Shown: one piece after another, positions 17,148-28,429 of the stretch
Layout of the letters: each line of letters begins with the position of its first letter
Position numbering within the stretch: the stretch's first letter is position 1
The notes under the pieces: model-generated
The model's database searches: none
What the model was told of the DNA's origin: nothing
What the model saw: the letters and a program-made list of their open reading frames with translations, nothing else
Assembly (NCBI GenBank): GCA_963726065.1
Contig: CAVSAU010000002.1
Location: forward strand, 310,001 to 374,000
From: Neomesorhizobium sp963726065
GTDB lineage: Bacteria > Pseudomonadota > Alphaproteobacteria > Rhizobiales > Rhizobiaceae
Direction: 5' to 3'
DNA length: 64,000 nucleotides
Position numbers and translations under genes: made by a program

Positions 17148-19552
17148 AATTCACCCTCTCCTGGCTGAAGGACCATCTCGAGACCGACGCACCGCTCGAC
17201 AGAATAGTCGAGCGGCTGACCTCGATCGGCCTCGAAGTCGAATCCGTGGACGACAAGGCGGCGCTCAAGCCGTTCGTTATCGCCAAGGTTCTCACGGCCG
17301 AAAAGCATCCCGACGCCGACAAGCTGCGCGTGCTGACCGTGGACATTGGCGACGGCAAGCCACCCGTGCAGGTGGTCTGCGGCGCGCCCAATGCGCGGAC
17401 CGGCCTGATCGGTGCTTTCGCGGCGCCCGGCGCCTATATTCCCGGCATCGACGTGACGCTGTCGGTGGGAAAGATACGCGGCGTCGAAAGCCACGGCATG
17501 ATGTGTTCGGAGCGCGAGCTGGAGCTTTCCGACGAACACGACGGCATCATCGATCTGCCGGTGGACGCCCCGGTGGGCACTTCCTACGCGGCCTATGCCA
17601 AGCTCGACGATCCGGTTATCGAGATCGGCCTGACGCCGAACCGGCCTGACGCCACCGGCGTTTACGGCATTGCCCGCGACCTCGCCGCTTCCGGCCTCGG
17701 CACGCTGAAGAACGGCGTGGTCGAGCCGGTCAAGGGTTCGGGCGCCTGCTCGGTGAAGGTGGCGATCGAAGCGCCAGAGCTTTGCCCGGGCTTCGCGTTG
17801 CGGCGGGTAACGGGCGTCAAGAACGGCCATTCGCCGAAATGGCTGCAGCAGCGGCTGCTCGCCATTGGATTGCGCCCAATCAACGCGCTGGTCGACATCA
17901 CCAACTACATCACTTTCGACCGCGGCCGGCCGCTGCATGTGTTCGACGCCAGGAAGGTCGCCGGCAATCTCGTCGTGCGCCGGGCAAAGGACGGTGAAAA
18001 GGTGCTGGCGCTCGATGGGCGCGAATACACGCTGACACAGGACATGTGCGCGATCGCCGACGACAACAGCGTCGAATCGATCGCCGGGATCATGGGCGGC
18101 GAGCATACCGGCAGCGACGAGGCGACCGTCGACGTGCTCATCGAATCCGCCTTGTGGGATCCGATCGCCACCGCCCGCACCGGCCGTGAACTCGGCATCA
18201 TCACCGACGCGCGCTACCGCTTCGAACGCGGTGTCGACCCTGAATTCATGGTTCCGGGACTGGAGCTTGCGACCCGCATGGTGCTCGACTTCTGCGGCGG
18301 AACGCCGAGCGAGATCGAGGTGACCGGCTATGCCGGCCACCAGCCCAGGATCGTTTCGTTCCCGGTCTCCGAAGTGAAGCGGCTGACCGGCCTCGATGTG
18401 CCGAAGACGGAGAGCCTCGATATTCTGAAGCGGCTGGGCTTCGGTCCGGATGGCTCGGGCGATGTGGTGGATGTTTCGGTTCCCTCATGGCGGCCGGACG
18501 TCGACGGCAAGGCCGACCTTGTCGAGGAGGTCATGCGCATCCACGGTGTCGACGAGATCGCGCCGCAGCCGCTGGCGAGCCACGGCACGGTCAACGGCAA
18601 GATACTGACGCCGCTGCAGGTACGCAGCCGCGCGGCCAGGCGTGCGCTTGCGGTGCGGGGCATGATGGAAGCGGTGACGTGGTCGTTCATTCCGGCGAGC
18701 CACGCGGAAGCCTTCGGCGGCGGGCAGCCGGAACTGAAGCTTGCCAACCCGATCGCCGCCGACATGTCGGACATGCGGCCATCGCTGCTGCCGGGCCTGA
18801 TCTCGGCCGCGCAGCGCAATGCCGATCGTGGTTTTGGCGACGTCGCTCTGTTTGAGGTGTCGGGCGCCTATGAGGGCGACACTCCGGACAGGCAGCGCCG
18901 GGTCGCCGCCGGCATCCGCCGCGGCACCGCCAGGCTGGAAGGTTCCGGCCGCAGCTGGGCCGGCAATGCGCAGAATGTCGGCGTGTTCGACGCCAAGGCC
19001 GACGCGCTGACGGCGCTGGAAGCCTGCGGCGCGCCCGTCGATCGCCTTCAGATCGAGGCTGGCGGACCCAGCTGGTATCATCCCGGCCGGTCCGGGCTGA
19101 TCAAGCTCGGCCCGAAGACGGTGCTTGGGCATTTCGGTGAGTTCCACCCCAGGACGCTGGAACTGCTCGACGTTTCTGGACCACTTGCCGGCTTCGAGGT
19201 GTTCATCGACGCGATCCCCGAATCGAAGGCCAAGCCGACCAGAACCAAACCGAAACTCGAACTCTCCGCCTTCCAGGCGGTGAAGCGAGATTTCGCCTTC
19301 GTCGTCGACAAGGCGGTGGAGGCGCAGACGCTGACGCGCGCAGCGCTTGGCGCCGACAAGAAGCTCATCACCGCCGTTGCGGTGTTCGACATTTTCGAGG
19401 GCGCTTCCCTCGGCGCGGACAAAAAGTCGGTAGCGATCGAGGTGTCGATTCAGCCGGTCGAGAAGACGCTGACCGACGAGGATTTCGAGCAGCTTGCCGG
19501 ACGCATCGTCGAGAATGTGAAGAAGCAGACCGGGGGAGTGTTGCGCGGGTAA
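17144..19552 (+). CDS. pheT: phenylalanyl-tRNA synthetase beta subunit
   Basis: An intact 802-residue protein. It starts MKFTLSWLKDHLETDAPLD and has the EMAP/OB-type tRNA-binding domain at about residues 40-150. The B3/B4 editing region (IGLRPINALVDITNYI) follows near 240, then B5 (LGFGPDGSGDVVDVSVPSWRPD) near 430. The C-terminal anticodon-binding FDX-ACB domain begins around KLELSAFQAVKRDFAFVVD. Length is normal. It forms the heterotetramer with PheS. In contrast to pheS, no frameshift is seen. Confidence 0.97.
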   Translation: MKFTLSWLKDHLETDAPLDRIVERLTSIGLEVESVDDKAALKPFVIAKVLTAEKHPDADKLRVLTVDIGDGKPPVQVVCGAPNARTGLIGAFAAPGAYIPGIDVTLSVGKIRGVESHGMMCSERELELSDEHDGIIDLPVDAPVGTSYAAYAKLDDPVIEIGLTPNRPDATGVYGIARDLAASGLGTLKNGVVEPVKGSGACSVKVAIEAPELCPGFALRRVTGVKNGHSPKWLQQRLLAIGLRPINALVDITNYITFDRGRPLHVFDARKVAGNLVVRRAKDGEKVLALDGREYTLTQDMCAIADDNSVESIAGIMGGEHTGSDEATVDVLIESALWDPIATARTGRELGIITDARYRFERGVDPEFMVPGLELATRMVLDFCGGTPSEIEVTGYAGHQPRIVSFPVSEVKRLTGLDVPKTESLDILKRLGFGPDGSGDVVDVSVPSWRPDVDGKADLVEEVMRIHGVDEIAPQPLASHGTVNGKILTPLQVRSRAARRALAVRGMMEAVTWSFIPASHAEAFGGGQPELKLANPIAADMSDMRPSLLPGLISAAQRNADRGFGDVALFEVSGAYEGDTPDRQRRVAAGIRRGTARLEGSGRSWAGNAQNVGVFDAKADALTALEACGAPVDRLQIEAGGPSWYHPGRSGLIKLGPKTVLGHFGEFHPRTLELLDVSGPLAGFEVFIDAIPESKAKPTRTKPKLELSAFQAVKRDFAFVVDKAVEAQTLTRAALGADKKLITAVAVFDIFEGASLGADKKSVAIEVSIQPVEKTLTDEDFEQLAGRIVENVKKQTGGVLRG

Positions 19553-19574
19553 GAAGCCTTTCCGGAGCCGGACT

Positions 19575-19602
19575 CTTCCCCCCGAACCTTGCGGGGGAGG
19601 AG
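19575..19602. repeat. REP-like palindrome
   Basis: TTCCCCCC-GAACCTT-GCGGGGGAGG forms a GC-rich hairpin just after pheT. It resembles the rhizobial short palindromes also seen at 57601 and 62781 and may act as a transcript end. Confidence 0.6.
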
Positions 19603-19686
19603 GACGCTCCGCCCGCGCCCCTTTCGCCGAACCTTGCCAGGCATCCGGCTCAAGTATAGCGTCATCCCTGCCTTGTGGAGGCTTCG

Positions 19687-20487
19687 ATGACATCGAGTTT
19701 TAATGTCCACGACGCAGCCGGCTATGAGCAACTCATGGGCCGATGGAGTCAAAAACTAGCGCCGCTGTTTATCGATTTTGCGGGACTTGCCGACGGCGAA
19801 AGAATTCTCGACGTCGGCTGCGGCACAGGAAGCCTGACCTTCGCGCTGGCGGGTTCCGCCGGCCTCGCCGAGATTGCCGCGATCGATTATTCGCCGGTCT
19901 TCGTCGAGGAGGCGAGCCGGCGAAACACCGACCCGCGCGTGAAGATACAGCAGGCGGATGCCTGTGCATTGCCCTTCGGCGACGCCAGTTTCGACCGCGC
20001 GCTGGCGCTGCTGGTGCTCCATTTCGTGCCGGAAACGGAAAAGGCGGTGGCCGAGATGCGCCGCGTCGTGCGGCCTGGTGGTACGGTCGCCGCCGTCGTG
20101 TGGGATCATCTCGGCGGAATGCCGGGCATGCGCATGATGGTGGACACGGTGGCGGCGCTGAGCGAAGGCGGGCGCCAGCTGCGCAGCCGCTACTTATTCC
20201 AGCCGATGATGCAGCCGGGTGAGATGAAACGGACATTCGTGGATCAGGGCCTGGTGGACGTCGAGGAAGCGGAACTGATGATCCGCATGAACTATAAGAA
20301 CTTCGACGACTACTGGACGCCGATCGCCGCGGGCGAAGGTCCGTTGGGCAAATATGTGGCGACGCTCGACGCAGCCGAGCGGGCACGCACGGACGCGGCC
20401 GTTCGCGATGCCTACGAGGGCGGGCGGCCGGACGGCCCCAGGTCTTTCGCGAATGTCGCATGGGCGGTGCGTGGCATCGTTGCGTGA
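19687..20487 (+). CDS. class I SAM-dependent methyltransferase
   Basis: The ATG at 19687 follows GTGGAGG at good spacing, giving 266 residues. Motif I is ILDVGCGTGSLTFALAG (about residues 40-56). Motif II-like text is VKIQQADACALPFGDASFD, and RVVRPGGTVAAVVWD is the post-III segment of UbiE/Methyltransf_11 enzymes. Substrate unknown. It stands between pheT and a decayed gene, with no partner genes. The family call is firm. Confidence 0.85.
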   Translation: MTSSFNVHDAAGYEQLMGRWSQKLAPLFIDFAGLADGERILDVGCGTGSLTFALAGSAGLAEIAAIDYSPVFVEEASRRNTDPRVKIQQADACALPFGDASFDRALALLVLHFVPETEKAVAEMRRVVRPGGTVAAVVWDHLGGMPGMRMMVDTVAALSEGGRQLRSRYLFQPMMQPGEMKRTFVDQGLVDVEEAELMIRMNYKNFDDYWTPIAAGEGPLGKYVATLDAAERARTDAAVRDAYEGGRPDGPRSFANVAWAVRGIVA

Positions 20488-20580
20488 AGGGTTGGCCGGC
20501 AACGGCTTGCCGCACCCACGTGTCGGCCGGGACCCTCGTGGGCATTGCGGCGGACGGGCGCATCGCCCTCAAGATGGGCG

Positions 20581-21091
20581 ATGCGACATCTGCGATTTTC
20601 CCGGCTCGATTTCGAAGCACAACGCCAGGCGCTTGTAGCGATCCTGAAGGCCGATCCCCTCGTCTGGATAGCGCTTCGGCGGCACGCGACCTGGACCTGC
20701 CGGACTGGATGATTGTTTCAGGCCGCCATCTACAACACGGTCTGGAACAGTCGGACCTGGGAGGCGGAGGACGCGTTCATCAAGGTTGGCGAAAGACATT
20801 TCGCCGATCTGCCGCGCGCCGTCGAGATCCGCAACCAGGCGCGCGTGCATCTCTGGTATCCCCTGCGTTCGGTAGACCATGCCCGGCCTATGGGTCCTCG
20901 GCGCAGGCGCTTGAGTATTTCGCATCGCGCACCCATGCGGTCGGCATACGCTTGACGGAGGCCGACGGCCCTTCGGCCTCGATGACATCTGTTTCGACAT
21001 TTCGCCGCATCATCGACAACCAGGCTACGCACCAGGAAAAGGCGCGCGGGCGCGCAATAACTGGCCTGAAATCACCGTCGTGCCCTGCTAG
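20581..21091 (+). pseudogene. decayed nucleotidyltransferase-family gene
   Basis: The start reads MRHLRFSRLDFEAQRQALVA, then LPDWMIVSG, the opening of a conserved nucleotidyltransferase family (DUF925/NTP_transf_6-like, recalled). The frame is then lost, and fragments EDAFIKVGERHFADLPRAVE, EIRNQARVHLWYP, ALEYFASRTHAVGIRLTEAD and NWPEITVVPC follow in changing frames to a stop at 21089. Between VWN and EAEDAF about 60 bp that should carry the metal-binding Asp motif are missing. Real decay is therefore more likely than a sequencing slip. Confidence 0.65.
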
Positions 21092-21196
21092 CCCATTGCA
21101 GGCCCTGCGCCGCGCCGACGTCTCCTGAAGTCCTGGCCGGCAACACCTTTCCCGCAGTCGGCTGGCGAAGGCATGAAACTGTGAAAAGGTGGGTCG

Positions 21197-21378
21197 ATGC
21201 TGAAGACCAAATTCATCACCCGCGACAGCCGTTCGGGCAATTCATTGCCGGACGCGAAACCATGACCAAGTTGAACGCTATGGAAGGCATTCACCAGTCG
21301 GCTGACTCGCGCGCGATGTTCGCGGCTTTCGACCAGAAGGGCGCTTCCCCCGCCGCCAGGCACAACAAGAAGGCCTGA
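21197..21378 (+). pseudogene. small antitoxin-like gene before fic (frameshifted)
   Basis: From the ATG at 21197 the protein reads MLKTKFITRDSRSG, then shifts by one base near 21235 and continues QFIAGRETMTKLNAMEGI to KKA at the TGA at 21376. The reconstructed ~60-residue protein lies 8 bp upstream of the Fic gene. Small proteins encoded just before fic genes are often their antitoxins, so this is a positional guess. The sequence does not obviously match VbhA. Confidence 0.5.
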
Positions 21379-21386
21379 CCTTCCTG

Positions 21387-21924
21387 GTGTACGCGGCCGA
21401 GCCCGACCCGTACTGCTATCCCGCGACCTCAGTTCTGATGAATCTGCTCGATCTTCGCGATGCCGGCGCGCTCGAGGCGTTCGAGGCCGACGCCGTTCTC
21501 CAGCGCGGCGACGAGCCTTTGCCCGACGGTGATTTTACGCCAAGCCACCTGCAAGGCATTCACCGTCATCTGTTCCAGGATGTCTACGCATGGGCGGGTG
21601 AATTCCGCACCGTGCGTATCAGCAAGGAGGGCAGCATGTTCTGCTATCCTGAAAACATTGACAGTCAAATGGTCTTGCTGTTCGGTTGGTTGCGCGACCG
21701 GGACCTTCTGCGTGGCCTGAGCACTCAGCGAACTGAATGCCATCCACCCATTTCGCGAAAGCAACGGGCGCACACAGATGATTTTCTTCGCCCTTCTCGC
21801 ACAAGAGGCGGGCCATCCGCTCGATCCGGAGGCATTGCAACCCGAGACATTTCTTGCCGCGATGATCGCCGCCTTCAGCAACGACGAGGCGGCATTGCCG
21901 GCCGAAATCCGAAAGATGGTATAG
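21387..21924 (+). pseudogene. Fic/DOC-family protein, broken
   Basis: The frame opens at a GTG (MYAAEPDPYCYPATSVLMN) and covers the Fic N-terminal helices (LQGIHRHLFQDVYAWAGEFR, with IRISKEG-like text). The active-site motif HPFRESNGRTQ is present but in another frame, after 21735. About ten residues expected between DRDLLRGL and ELNAIHPF are absent, so this looks like a small deletion plus frameshift. Fic proteins AMPylate targets using the motif histidine. As read, the active site is not translated in frame. The end TAG is at 21922-21924. Confidence 0.7.
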
Positions 21925-21943
21925 CTTTCAAGGGACCGCCGCC

Positions 21944-22789
21944 ATGACCGCTTCCATCCGCACCACCAGCCTTCCCGCCGGCGTCGAGGTGCCCGTGCTC
22001 GGCCAGGGTACGTGGAAGATGGGCGAGGATCGCAGGCGTCGCGCCGACGAGGTCGCGGCGCTGAGGCTCGGCATCGACCTCGGCATGACCTTGATAGACA
22101 CGGCGGAAATGTATGCTTCCGGCGGTGCTGAGGAGGTGACCCGCGAGGCGGTCGAGGGCCGTCGCGACGGGGTCTTCGTGGTCAGCAAGGTGCTGCCGAC
22201 CAATGCGTCGCGCGGCGGTGTGATGCGGGCTTGCGAGGCCAGCCTGAAGCGGCTCGGCACCGACCGGATCGACCTCTATCTGCTCCATTGGCGCGGCGGG
22301 ACGCCGCTTGCCGAAACCGTCGGCGCATTCGAGATGCTGAAGCAGCAGGGCAAGATCCTTCATTGGGGCGTCAGCAATTTCGACACCAAGGACATGGAGG
22401 AACTCGCCGGCATCGCCTCGGGAAATGCGGTCCAGACCAACCAGGTGCTCTACAACCTATCGAGCCGCGGCGTCGACTTCGACCTGTTGCCGTGGTCGCG
22501 CGAGCGCGGCATCCCGGTGATGGCGTATTCGCCGGTCGGCCAGGGCAACCTGACGCGCGACCGGCGCCTCTTGGCAATCGCCAAACGGCATGACGCAAGT
22601 GCGGCCCAGATCGCTCTCGCCTGGACGATTCGCCAGCCCGGTGTGATCGCCATTCCCAAGGCGGGCAGTGCGGCTCATGTGCGCGACAACCGCGCCGCCC
22701 TCGATATCAGACTGAGTGACGCCGACCTTGCGGAACTCGATAGCGCTTTCCCGCCGCCATCGCGCAGACGGCCGTTGGAGATGATCTAG
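21944..22789 (+). CDS. aldo/keto reductase
   Basis: A 281-residue TIM-barrel oxidoreductase. The catalytic tetrad is visible: Asp and Tyr in LIDTAEMYASGG, Lys in VFVVSKVLP, and His in DLYLLHWRGG. The C-terminal NADPH-binding segment is GVIAIPKAGSAAHVRDN. It belongs with the 2,5-diketo-gluconate reductase / YvgN-like branch that reduces small aldehydes. Length is normal and the gene is intact, with AAGGGA upstream. It begins 20 bp after the broken Fic gene and is followed by a repeat. Confidence 0.9.
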   Translation: MTASIRTTSLPAGVEVPVLGQGTWKMGEDRRRRADEVAALRLGIDLGMTLIDTAEMYASGGAEEVTREAVEGRRDGVFVVSKVLPTNASRGGVMRACEASLKRLGTDRIDLYLLHWRGGTPLAETVGAFEMLKQQGKILHWGVSNFDTKDMEELAGIASGNAVQTNQVLYNLSSRGVDFDLLPWSRERGIPVMAYSPVGQGNLTRDRRLLAIAKRHDASAAQIALAWTIRQPGVIAIPKAGSAAHVRDNRAALDIRLSDADLAELDSAFPPPSRRRPLEMI

Positions 22790-22825
22790 CCGAAGTCTCC
22801 CCTTTGGCGGCGCATCTTGCCCAGG

Positions 22826-22980
22826 CATGATGCCGAAAACCGCTATGCACTTTTCGGGCCGATATTTAGAGGGCCGCGCGTCTTTTGGACGCGCAAAGGA
22901 CGCTCTAAGATTTTGAATCTATGCATCGTGCTTTTCCGAAAATCGATACCGATTTTCGGGTTGATGCAGTAGTGTCCGCC
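22826..22980 (+). repeat. rhizobial intergenic palindromic repeat
   Basis: The stretch holds two perfect hairpins: GCGCGTC/GACGCGC around TTTTG (about 22877-22895) and CCGAAAATCG/CGATTTTCGG around ATAC (22936-22959). Text of this kind (GACGCTCTAAGATTTTGAA, ATGCATCGTGCTTTTCCG) recurs between genes in Mesorhizobium and relatives. A short relative lies at 35855-35889. Confidence 0.7.
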
Positions 22981-23004
22981 GGGTTCGACAAAGGGAGACG
23001 AGAA

Positions 23005-23991
23005 ATGTTCCGTTGGGGTGTCCTTTCGACCGCGAAGATCGCGCGCGAGCAATTGCTGCCGGCGATCCTGGATTCCGAGAACGGAACCCTGGCCGCGATC
23101 GCCAGCCGCGACATCGGCAAGGCTGCGGCGCTGGCGGCGCGTTTCGGCGCGCAGCATGCCTTCGGTTCCTACGACGAACTTTTGGCTTCCGGCGATGTCG
23201 ATGGTGTCTATATCCCGCTGCCGACCTCGCAGCATGTCGAGTGGACGCTGAAGGCGGCGAATGCCGGCAAGCACGTGCTGTGTGAAAAGCCGATCGCGCT
23301 CGATGCTAAGGACATTGCGCCGCTGATCGAGGCGCGCGACCGCAATCGCGTACTGGTCTGCGAAGCCTTCATGGTGTTCTACCACCCGCAATGGGCAAAG
23401 GTGCGCGAACTGGTCGCCGATGGCGCCATCGGCCGCTTGCGCCATGTGCAGGGTGCGTTCTCCTACTACAATGTCGACCCCACCAACATGCGCAACCAGC
23501 TCGACCTTGGCGGCGGCGCGCTGCCCGACATCGGCGTCTATCCGAGCGTCGCCACCCGTTTCGTCAGCGGCAAGGAGCCGGTGCGCATCCAGGCGACGGT
23601 CGAACGCGACGAAAAATTCGGCACCGACATCTATTCGAGCGTCAAGGCCGATTTCGGCGATTTCGACCTGTCATTCTATTGTTCGACGCAGATGGCGCTG
23701 CGGCAGTTCATGGTCTTCCACGGCGACAAGGGGTTCATCGAGGTGCATGGGCCGTTCAACGCCGGCGACTACGAACACCATCGAATCGAGTTGCATAACG
23801 AGAAGCACGACCAGGCGACGGTGTTCCGCTTTCCCGGCACACGGCAGTATAGGCTGGAGGTCGAAACTTTCGCGCGCGCAGCACTGGGCGGCAAGGACGC
23901 GGTGTTCACGCTGGAGAATTCGGTGGCGAACCAGAAGATGATCGACGCGATCTTCCGCGCCGGCGAGCATGACGGCTGGGAATACGTTTAG
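23005..23991 (+). CDS. Gfo/Idh/MocA-family oxidoreductase
   Basis: The start at 23005 is preceded by GGGAGACGAG, giving 328 residues. The N-terminal Rossmann fold begins RWGVLSTAKIAREQLLPAI. The family motif HVLCEKPIAL carries the catalytic Lys of E-K-P, and LGGGALPDIGVYPSV is the usual substrate-domain signature. These NAD(P)-dependent enzymes oxidise or reduce sugars and cyclitols. No sugar transporter is adjacent, so the substrate is unknown. It converges on chaC. Confidence 0.9.
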   Translation: MFRWGVLSTAKIAREQLLPAILDSENGTLAAIASRDIGKAAALAARFGAQHAFGSYDELLASGDVDGVYIPLPTSQHVEWTLKAANAGKHVLCEKPIALDAKDIAPLIEARDRNRVLVCEAFMVFYHPQWAKVRELVADGAIGRLRHVQGAFSYYNVDPTNMRNQLDLGGGALPDIGVYPSVATRFVSGKEPVRIQATVERDEKFGTDIYSSVKADFGDFDLSFYCSTQMALRQFMVFHGDKGFIEVHGPFNAGDYEHHRIELHNEKHDQATVFRFPGTRQYRLEVETFARAALGGKDAVFTLENSVANQKMIDAIFRAGEHDGWEYV

Positions 23992-24046
23992 CTCGGACTT
24001 CTGGCACAGACCATATTTTTCAGCGCATTGAGCCCGGTCCGATGCT

Positions 24047-24778
24047 CTAGCTGATCCCGTGGTTTTCCTCGATGCGGGCGGCGACCAGTTCCTGCAGGTG
24101 CCAGAGGTGGCGGTCGTGGATGCCCAGTTCCTCCAGGTGGGCGACGGTCGCGAAGAGGTATTCGGCCATCGAGCCGCGAAAGCCGCACGCCGTCGCCAGG
24201 ATGTCGGCAAGCGCCTCGGGCGAAAGGCCGTTAATATAGCGGCCGCTTTTGCGGTTCATGGCGAAGGTCAGCGCCCGCAGCGGGCCCTCGGCGGTGGCCA
24301 CGTTGATCCAGCGGGGCGGAAAAGCCGTCGGCACCATGCTCATCTCGCGCCGGATGAGCTTGTCCATGTTGGGTTTCAGCGCGTCGGGCGGCAAGCGAAA
24401 GATCACGCCCCTGGCCTGGCCGCCGCGGTCGAGCGCCAACATGAGCCCCGGCTGATCGGGATTGCCGCGGAAGCGGCGGTCCCAACCCAGGCAGAACGCC
24501 CGGTGCCAGCCGCGCGCTACTCCGACGCGCTTGTCGATGAAGTCGAAGGCCGGGTTCCAGATCAGCGATCCATAGGCAAACACCCAGAAGCCATCGGCGG
24601 GCGACGCCTCGATGATTTCTGCGACGAGCGCGTCGTAGTCCGCATCGGTGGCGGCCCTGGCGCCGGCAATAGAGCTGAAGCCCGGATCGCGGATTTCGCG
24701 CGCCAGGGCTGCGACATGGCGCTCTGTCAAACGCATTTTCCTGGATGCCGTGCCGCGCATGCCTGCTCTTCTATCCAT
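24047..24778 (-). CDS. chaC: gamma-glutamylcyclotransferase, ChaC-like
   Basis: Up to 243 residues from the ATG at 24778; internal ATGs at 24760 and 24736 are alternatives. The fold signature FWVFAYGSLIWNPAFDF is the substrate-binding YGSL loop of ChaC proteins, followed by GWHRAFCLGWDRRFRGN and GLMLALDRGG. ChaC enzymes cleave glutathione to 5-oxoproline and Cys-Gly in the cytosol. Monocistronic here, convergent with the upstream oxidoreductase. Glutathione synthesis (gshB) is also in this window, 12 kb away. Confidence 0.88.
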   Translation of the reverse strand: MDRRAGMRGTASRKMRLTERHVAALAREIRDPGFSSIAGARAATDADYDALVAEIIEASPADGFWVFAYGSLIWNPAFDFIDKRVGVARGWHRAFCLGWDRRFRGNPDQPGLMLALDRGGQARGVIFRLPPDALKPNMDKLIRREMSMVPTAFPPRWINVATAEGPLRALTFAMNRKSGRYINGLSPEALADILATACGFRGSMAEYLFATVAHLEELGIHDRHLWHLQELVAARIEENHGIS

Positions 24779-24825
24779 CTAACCGCCGGCAGATTTGCCC
24801 GGCAAGGCCGTCAAGATAAGTGCCG

Positions 24826-25953
24826 TCACCACCAGACGCCACCATGTTTCAGTCTTATGCGCGGATTTCCATCGGGCGGATTGAGGGACCTGTCGCAGGC
24901 CGGCGCTTCTTCCGAAAGGTCTCCACCGGCCAGGTCGGGCGCCGAAAAGAGCGACGAGAGGCCGGTGAGACCGTTGAAATCGTCATGCGCGGCGGTGCGC
25001 CTGATCTTCGGCACGATGGAAACACGGGGCTCGCCGCGGCGCGGCTCGGCCGATGCGACGATGGCGATCTCGCCAGTTTCGACGGCGCTCTTCAACGCCA
25101 TCAGCCGCTTCACCCGCTCGGCGGTCAGCGGATGGGTGCGCAGCACAGAGGGATCGGGAATGCGGCCGCCGGGCAGGAAGACGGTTTCCCAGCGGCGGCC
25201 TTGAGCCCGCTCCAGCTTGCGCAACGCCGACGCCAGTCCCTCGGGGTCGCCGGTGAGCATGGCTGCGCCGAGATCGGCGTCGAATTCGCGGGTGCGCGAC
25301 AGCGCCATCTGCAAGAGCCCGCCCACCGTGGGAGCCGCCAGCAGTACCAGAACGGCAAGCCATGGCACCTGCTCGCGGCCGCCACCAAAGAAACTGCCGA
25401 GATTGAGGATGAGCGACAGGATGCCGACGGTCGACATGATCGAGGTGAAGCGCGACACCATGTCCGCAAAGGCCATTACTTTCATGTCGCCATGCGCGAT
25501 GTGGCTCATTTCGTGGGCCAGTACGCCCGCAATCTCGCGCGCAGTCAGATTGCGGGCGAGCGCGTCGGTGATGGCGATGGCCGAGTCCTCGCGGCGGCCG
25601 ACGGCGAATGCGTTCATCAGTTTCGACGGAACAACGAACAGCTTTGGCGTAACCGGCAGGCCAGCGCGGCTGGAAAGCTCGTTGACGATGCGAAAGCCGA
25701 GCGGAAATTCGGCCGGCGCAAGCGGCTTGGCCTTGTACATCCGCAGCACCATCTGCGGGCTGACGCTGCGCACCGCCCACATGGAGAAGGCGCCGAAGAC
25801 GATGGCGTAGAGAATGCCGGCGCTGCCGCCAAAGGCCCAGGCGGTGACGGCGAGAAGCAGGAGACTGCCGAAGCCGAGCAGCCAGGTGTGCAGCGTGTTG
25901 AGCACGCGGTTGCGGCGTTGCTCGAGAAGGTCGATCGGAGGTGCCTCAATCAT
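24826..25953 (-). CDS. M48-family zinc protease, HtpX-like
   Basis: The start at 25953 (MIEAPPIDLLEQRRNR) is preferred over the long upstream extension, giving 375 residues. Two N-terminal membrane segments (TWLLGFGSLLLLAVTAWAF and the next ~20 residues) precede the zinc motif HEMSH near residue 155. Two more hydrophobic stretches follow, then the third ligand region TREFDADLGA. HtpX degrades damaged inner-membrane proteins under heat stress. It is divergent from dnaK and shares its 320-bp control region. The C-terminal ~90 residues exceed the E. coli HtpX length, so it may be a related M48 subgroup. Confidence 0.85.
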   Translation of the reverse strand: MIEAPPIDLLEQRRNRVLNTLHTWLLGFGSLLLLAVTAWAFGGSAGILYAIVFGAFSMWAVRSVSPQMVLRMYKAKPLAPAEFPLGFRIVNELSSRAGLPVTPKLFVVPSKLMNAFAVGRREDSAIAITDALARNLTAREIAGVLAHEMSHIAHGDMKVMAFADMVSRFTSIMSTVGILSLILNLGSFFGGGREQVPWLAVLVLLAAPTVGGLLQMALSRTREFDADLGAAMLTGDPEGLASALRKLERAQGRRWETVFLPGGRIPDPSVLRTHPLTAERVKRLMALKSAVETGEIAIVASAEPRRGEPRVSIVPKIRRTAAHDDFNGLTGLSSLFSAPDLAGGDLSEEAPACDRSLNPPDGNPRIRLKHGGVWW

Positions 25954-26273
25954 GCCTTCAATATGGTACGCCCGATTCCGTTTGCCGAGTCCCGGTTGTA
26001 AGCCGGCAACGCGCGAAGGGCGGTGGCCATGCCGCACACGGCATTGGTGCAAATTGGGCCAAATGGCACAAGAATTGAAGAAATATGCCGTCGGTCGGGG
26101 ATTTCCCGGTGGTGGATATGCCTTGCGTGTCGGATGGCGTCTTCTTATATACGCCGCACAACCGCGGGGACGGCGGCAAGGCCGGAAAACCTCGCGGAAT
26201 TTCTGTGAACAGGGGCTGTCGCTGGAATGCCTCATCGGGTTCTGACAGTCTGCTTAGTGGAGAGACTAGAAAA
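25954..26273. other. htpX-dnaK divergent control region
   Basis: This 320-bp spacer contains no gene. It contains the heat-shock-type promoter described at 26122-26150 and about 120 bp of dnaK leader. No CIRCE element was seen. The htpX-side promoter was not resolved. Confidence 0.6.
26122..26150 (+). promoter_or_regulatory. putative RpoH (heat-shock) promoter of dnaK
   Basis: CTTGCG at 26122-26127 and CTTATAT at 26144-26150 are separated by 16 bp. This fits the alphaproteobacterial sigma-32 pattern of CTTG and a C-Y-TAT-n-T box about 17 bp later. It lies 124 bp before the dnaK ATG. Confidence 0.6.
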
Positions 26274-28190
<1,917 letters not shown>

Positions 28191-28207
28191 TGCCTTCAAG
28201 CCAGTGG

Positions 28208-28240
28208 AAAAGACCCGGCGCGCCTCGCGCCGGGTCTTTT
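28208..28240 (+). terminator. Rho-independent terminator after dnaK
   Basis: AAAAGACCCGGCGCG and CGCCGGGTCTTTT form a near-perfect GC-rich stem flanked by A and T runs, 18 bp after the stop. It can work in both directions and makes dnaK and dnaJ largely separate transcripts. Confidence 0.93.
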
Positions 28241-28429
28241 CATTGCAAGGCTATTGAGCGGGAAAAAGCACGATAGATGTGTATTTCCTGCCTAAAATCG
28301 CAAAAAAACCACCGGCGTTGCAGCGATGCTATGGCATCCGCGCGCTCGACTTACTAAATCGAATGCCAACCCACACGCGCCGGCCGGATTGGGCGCGCGA
28401 AGTTGCAGGTAGCTGATCGACAGGGCGAC

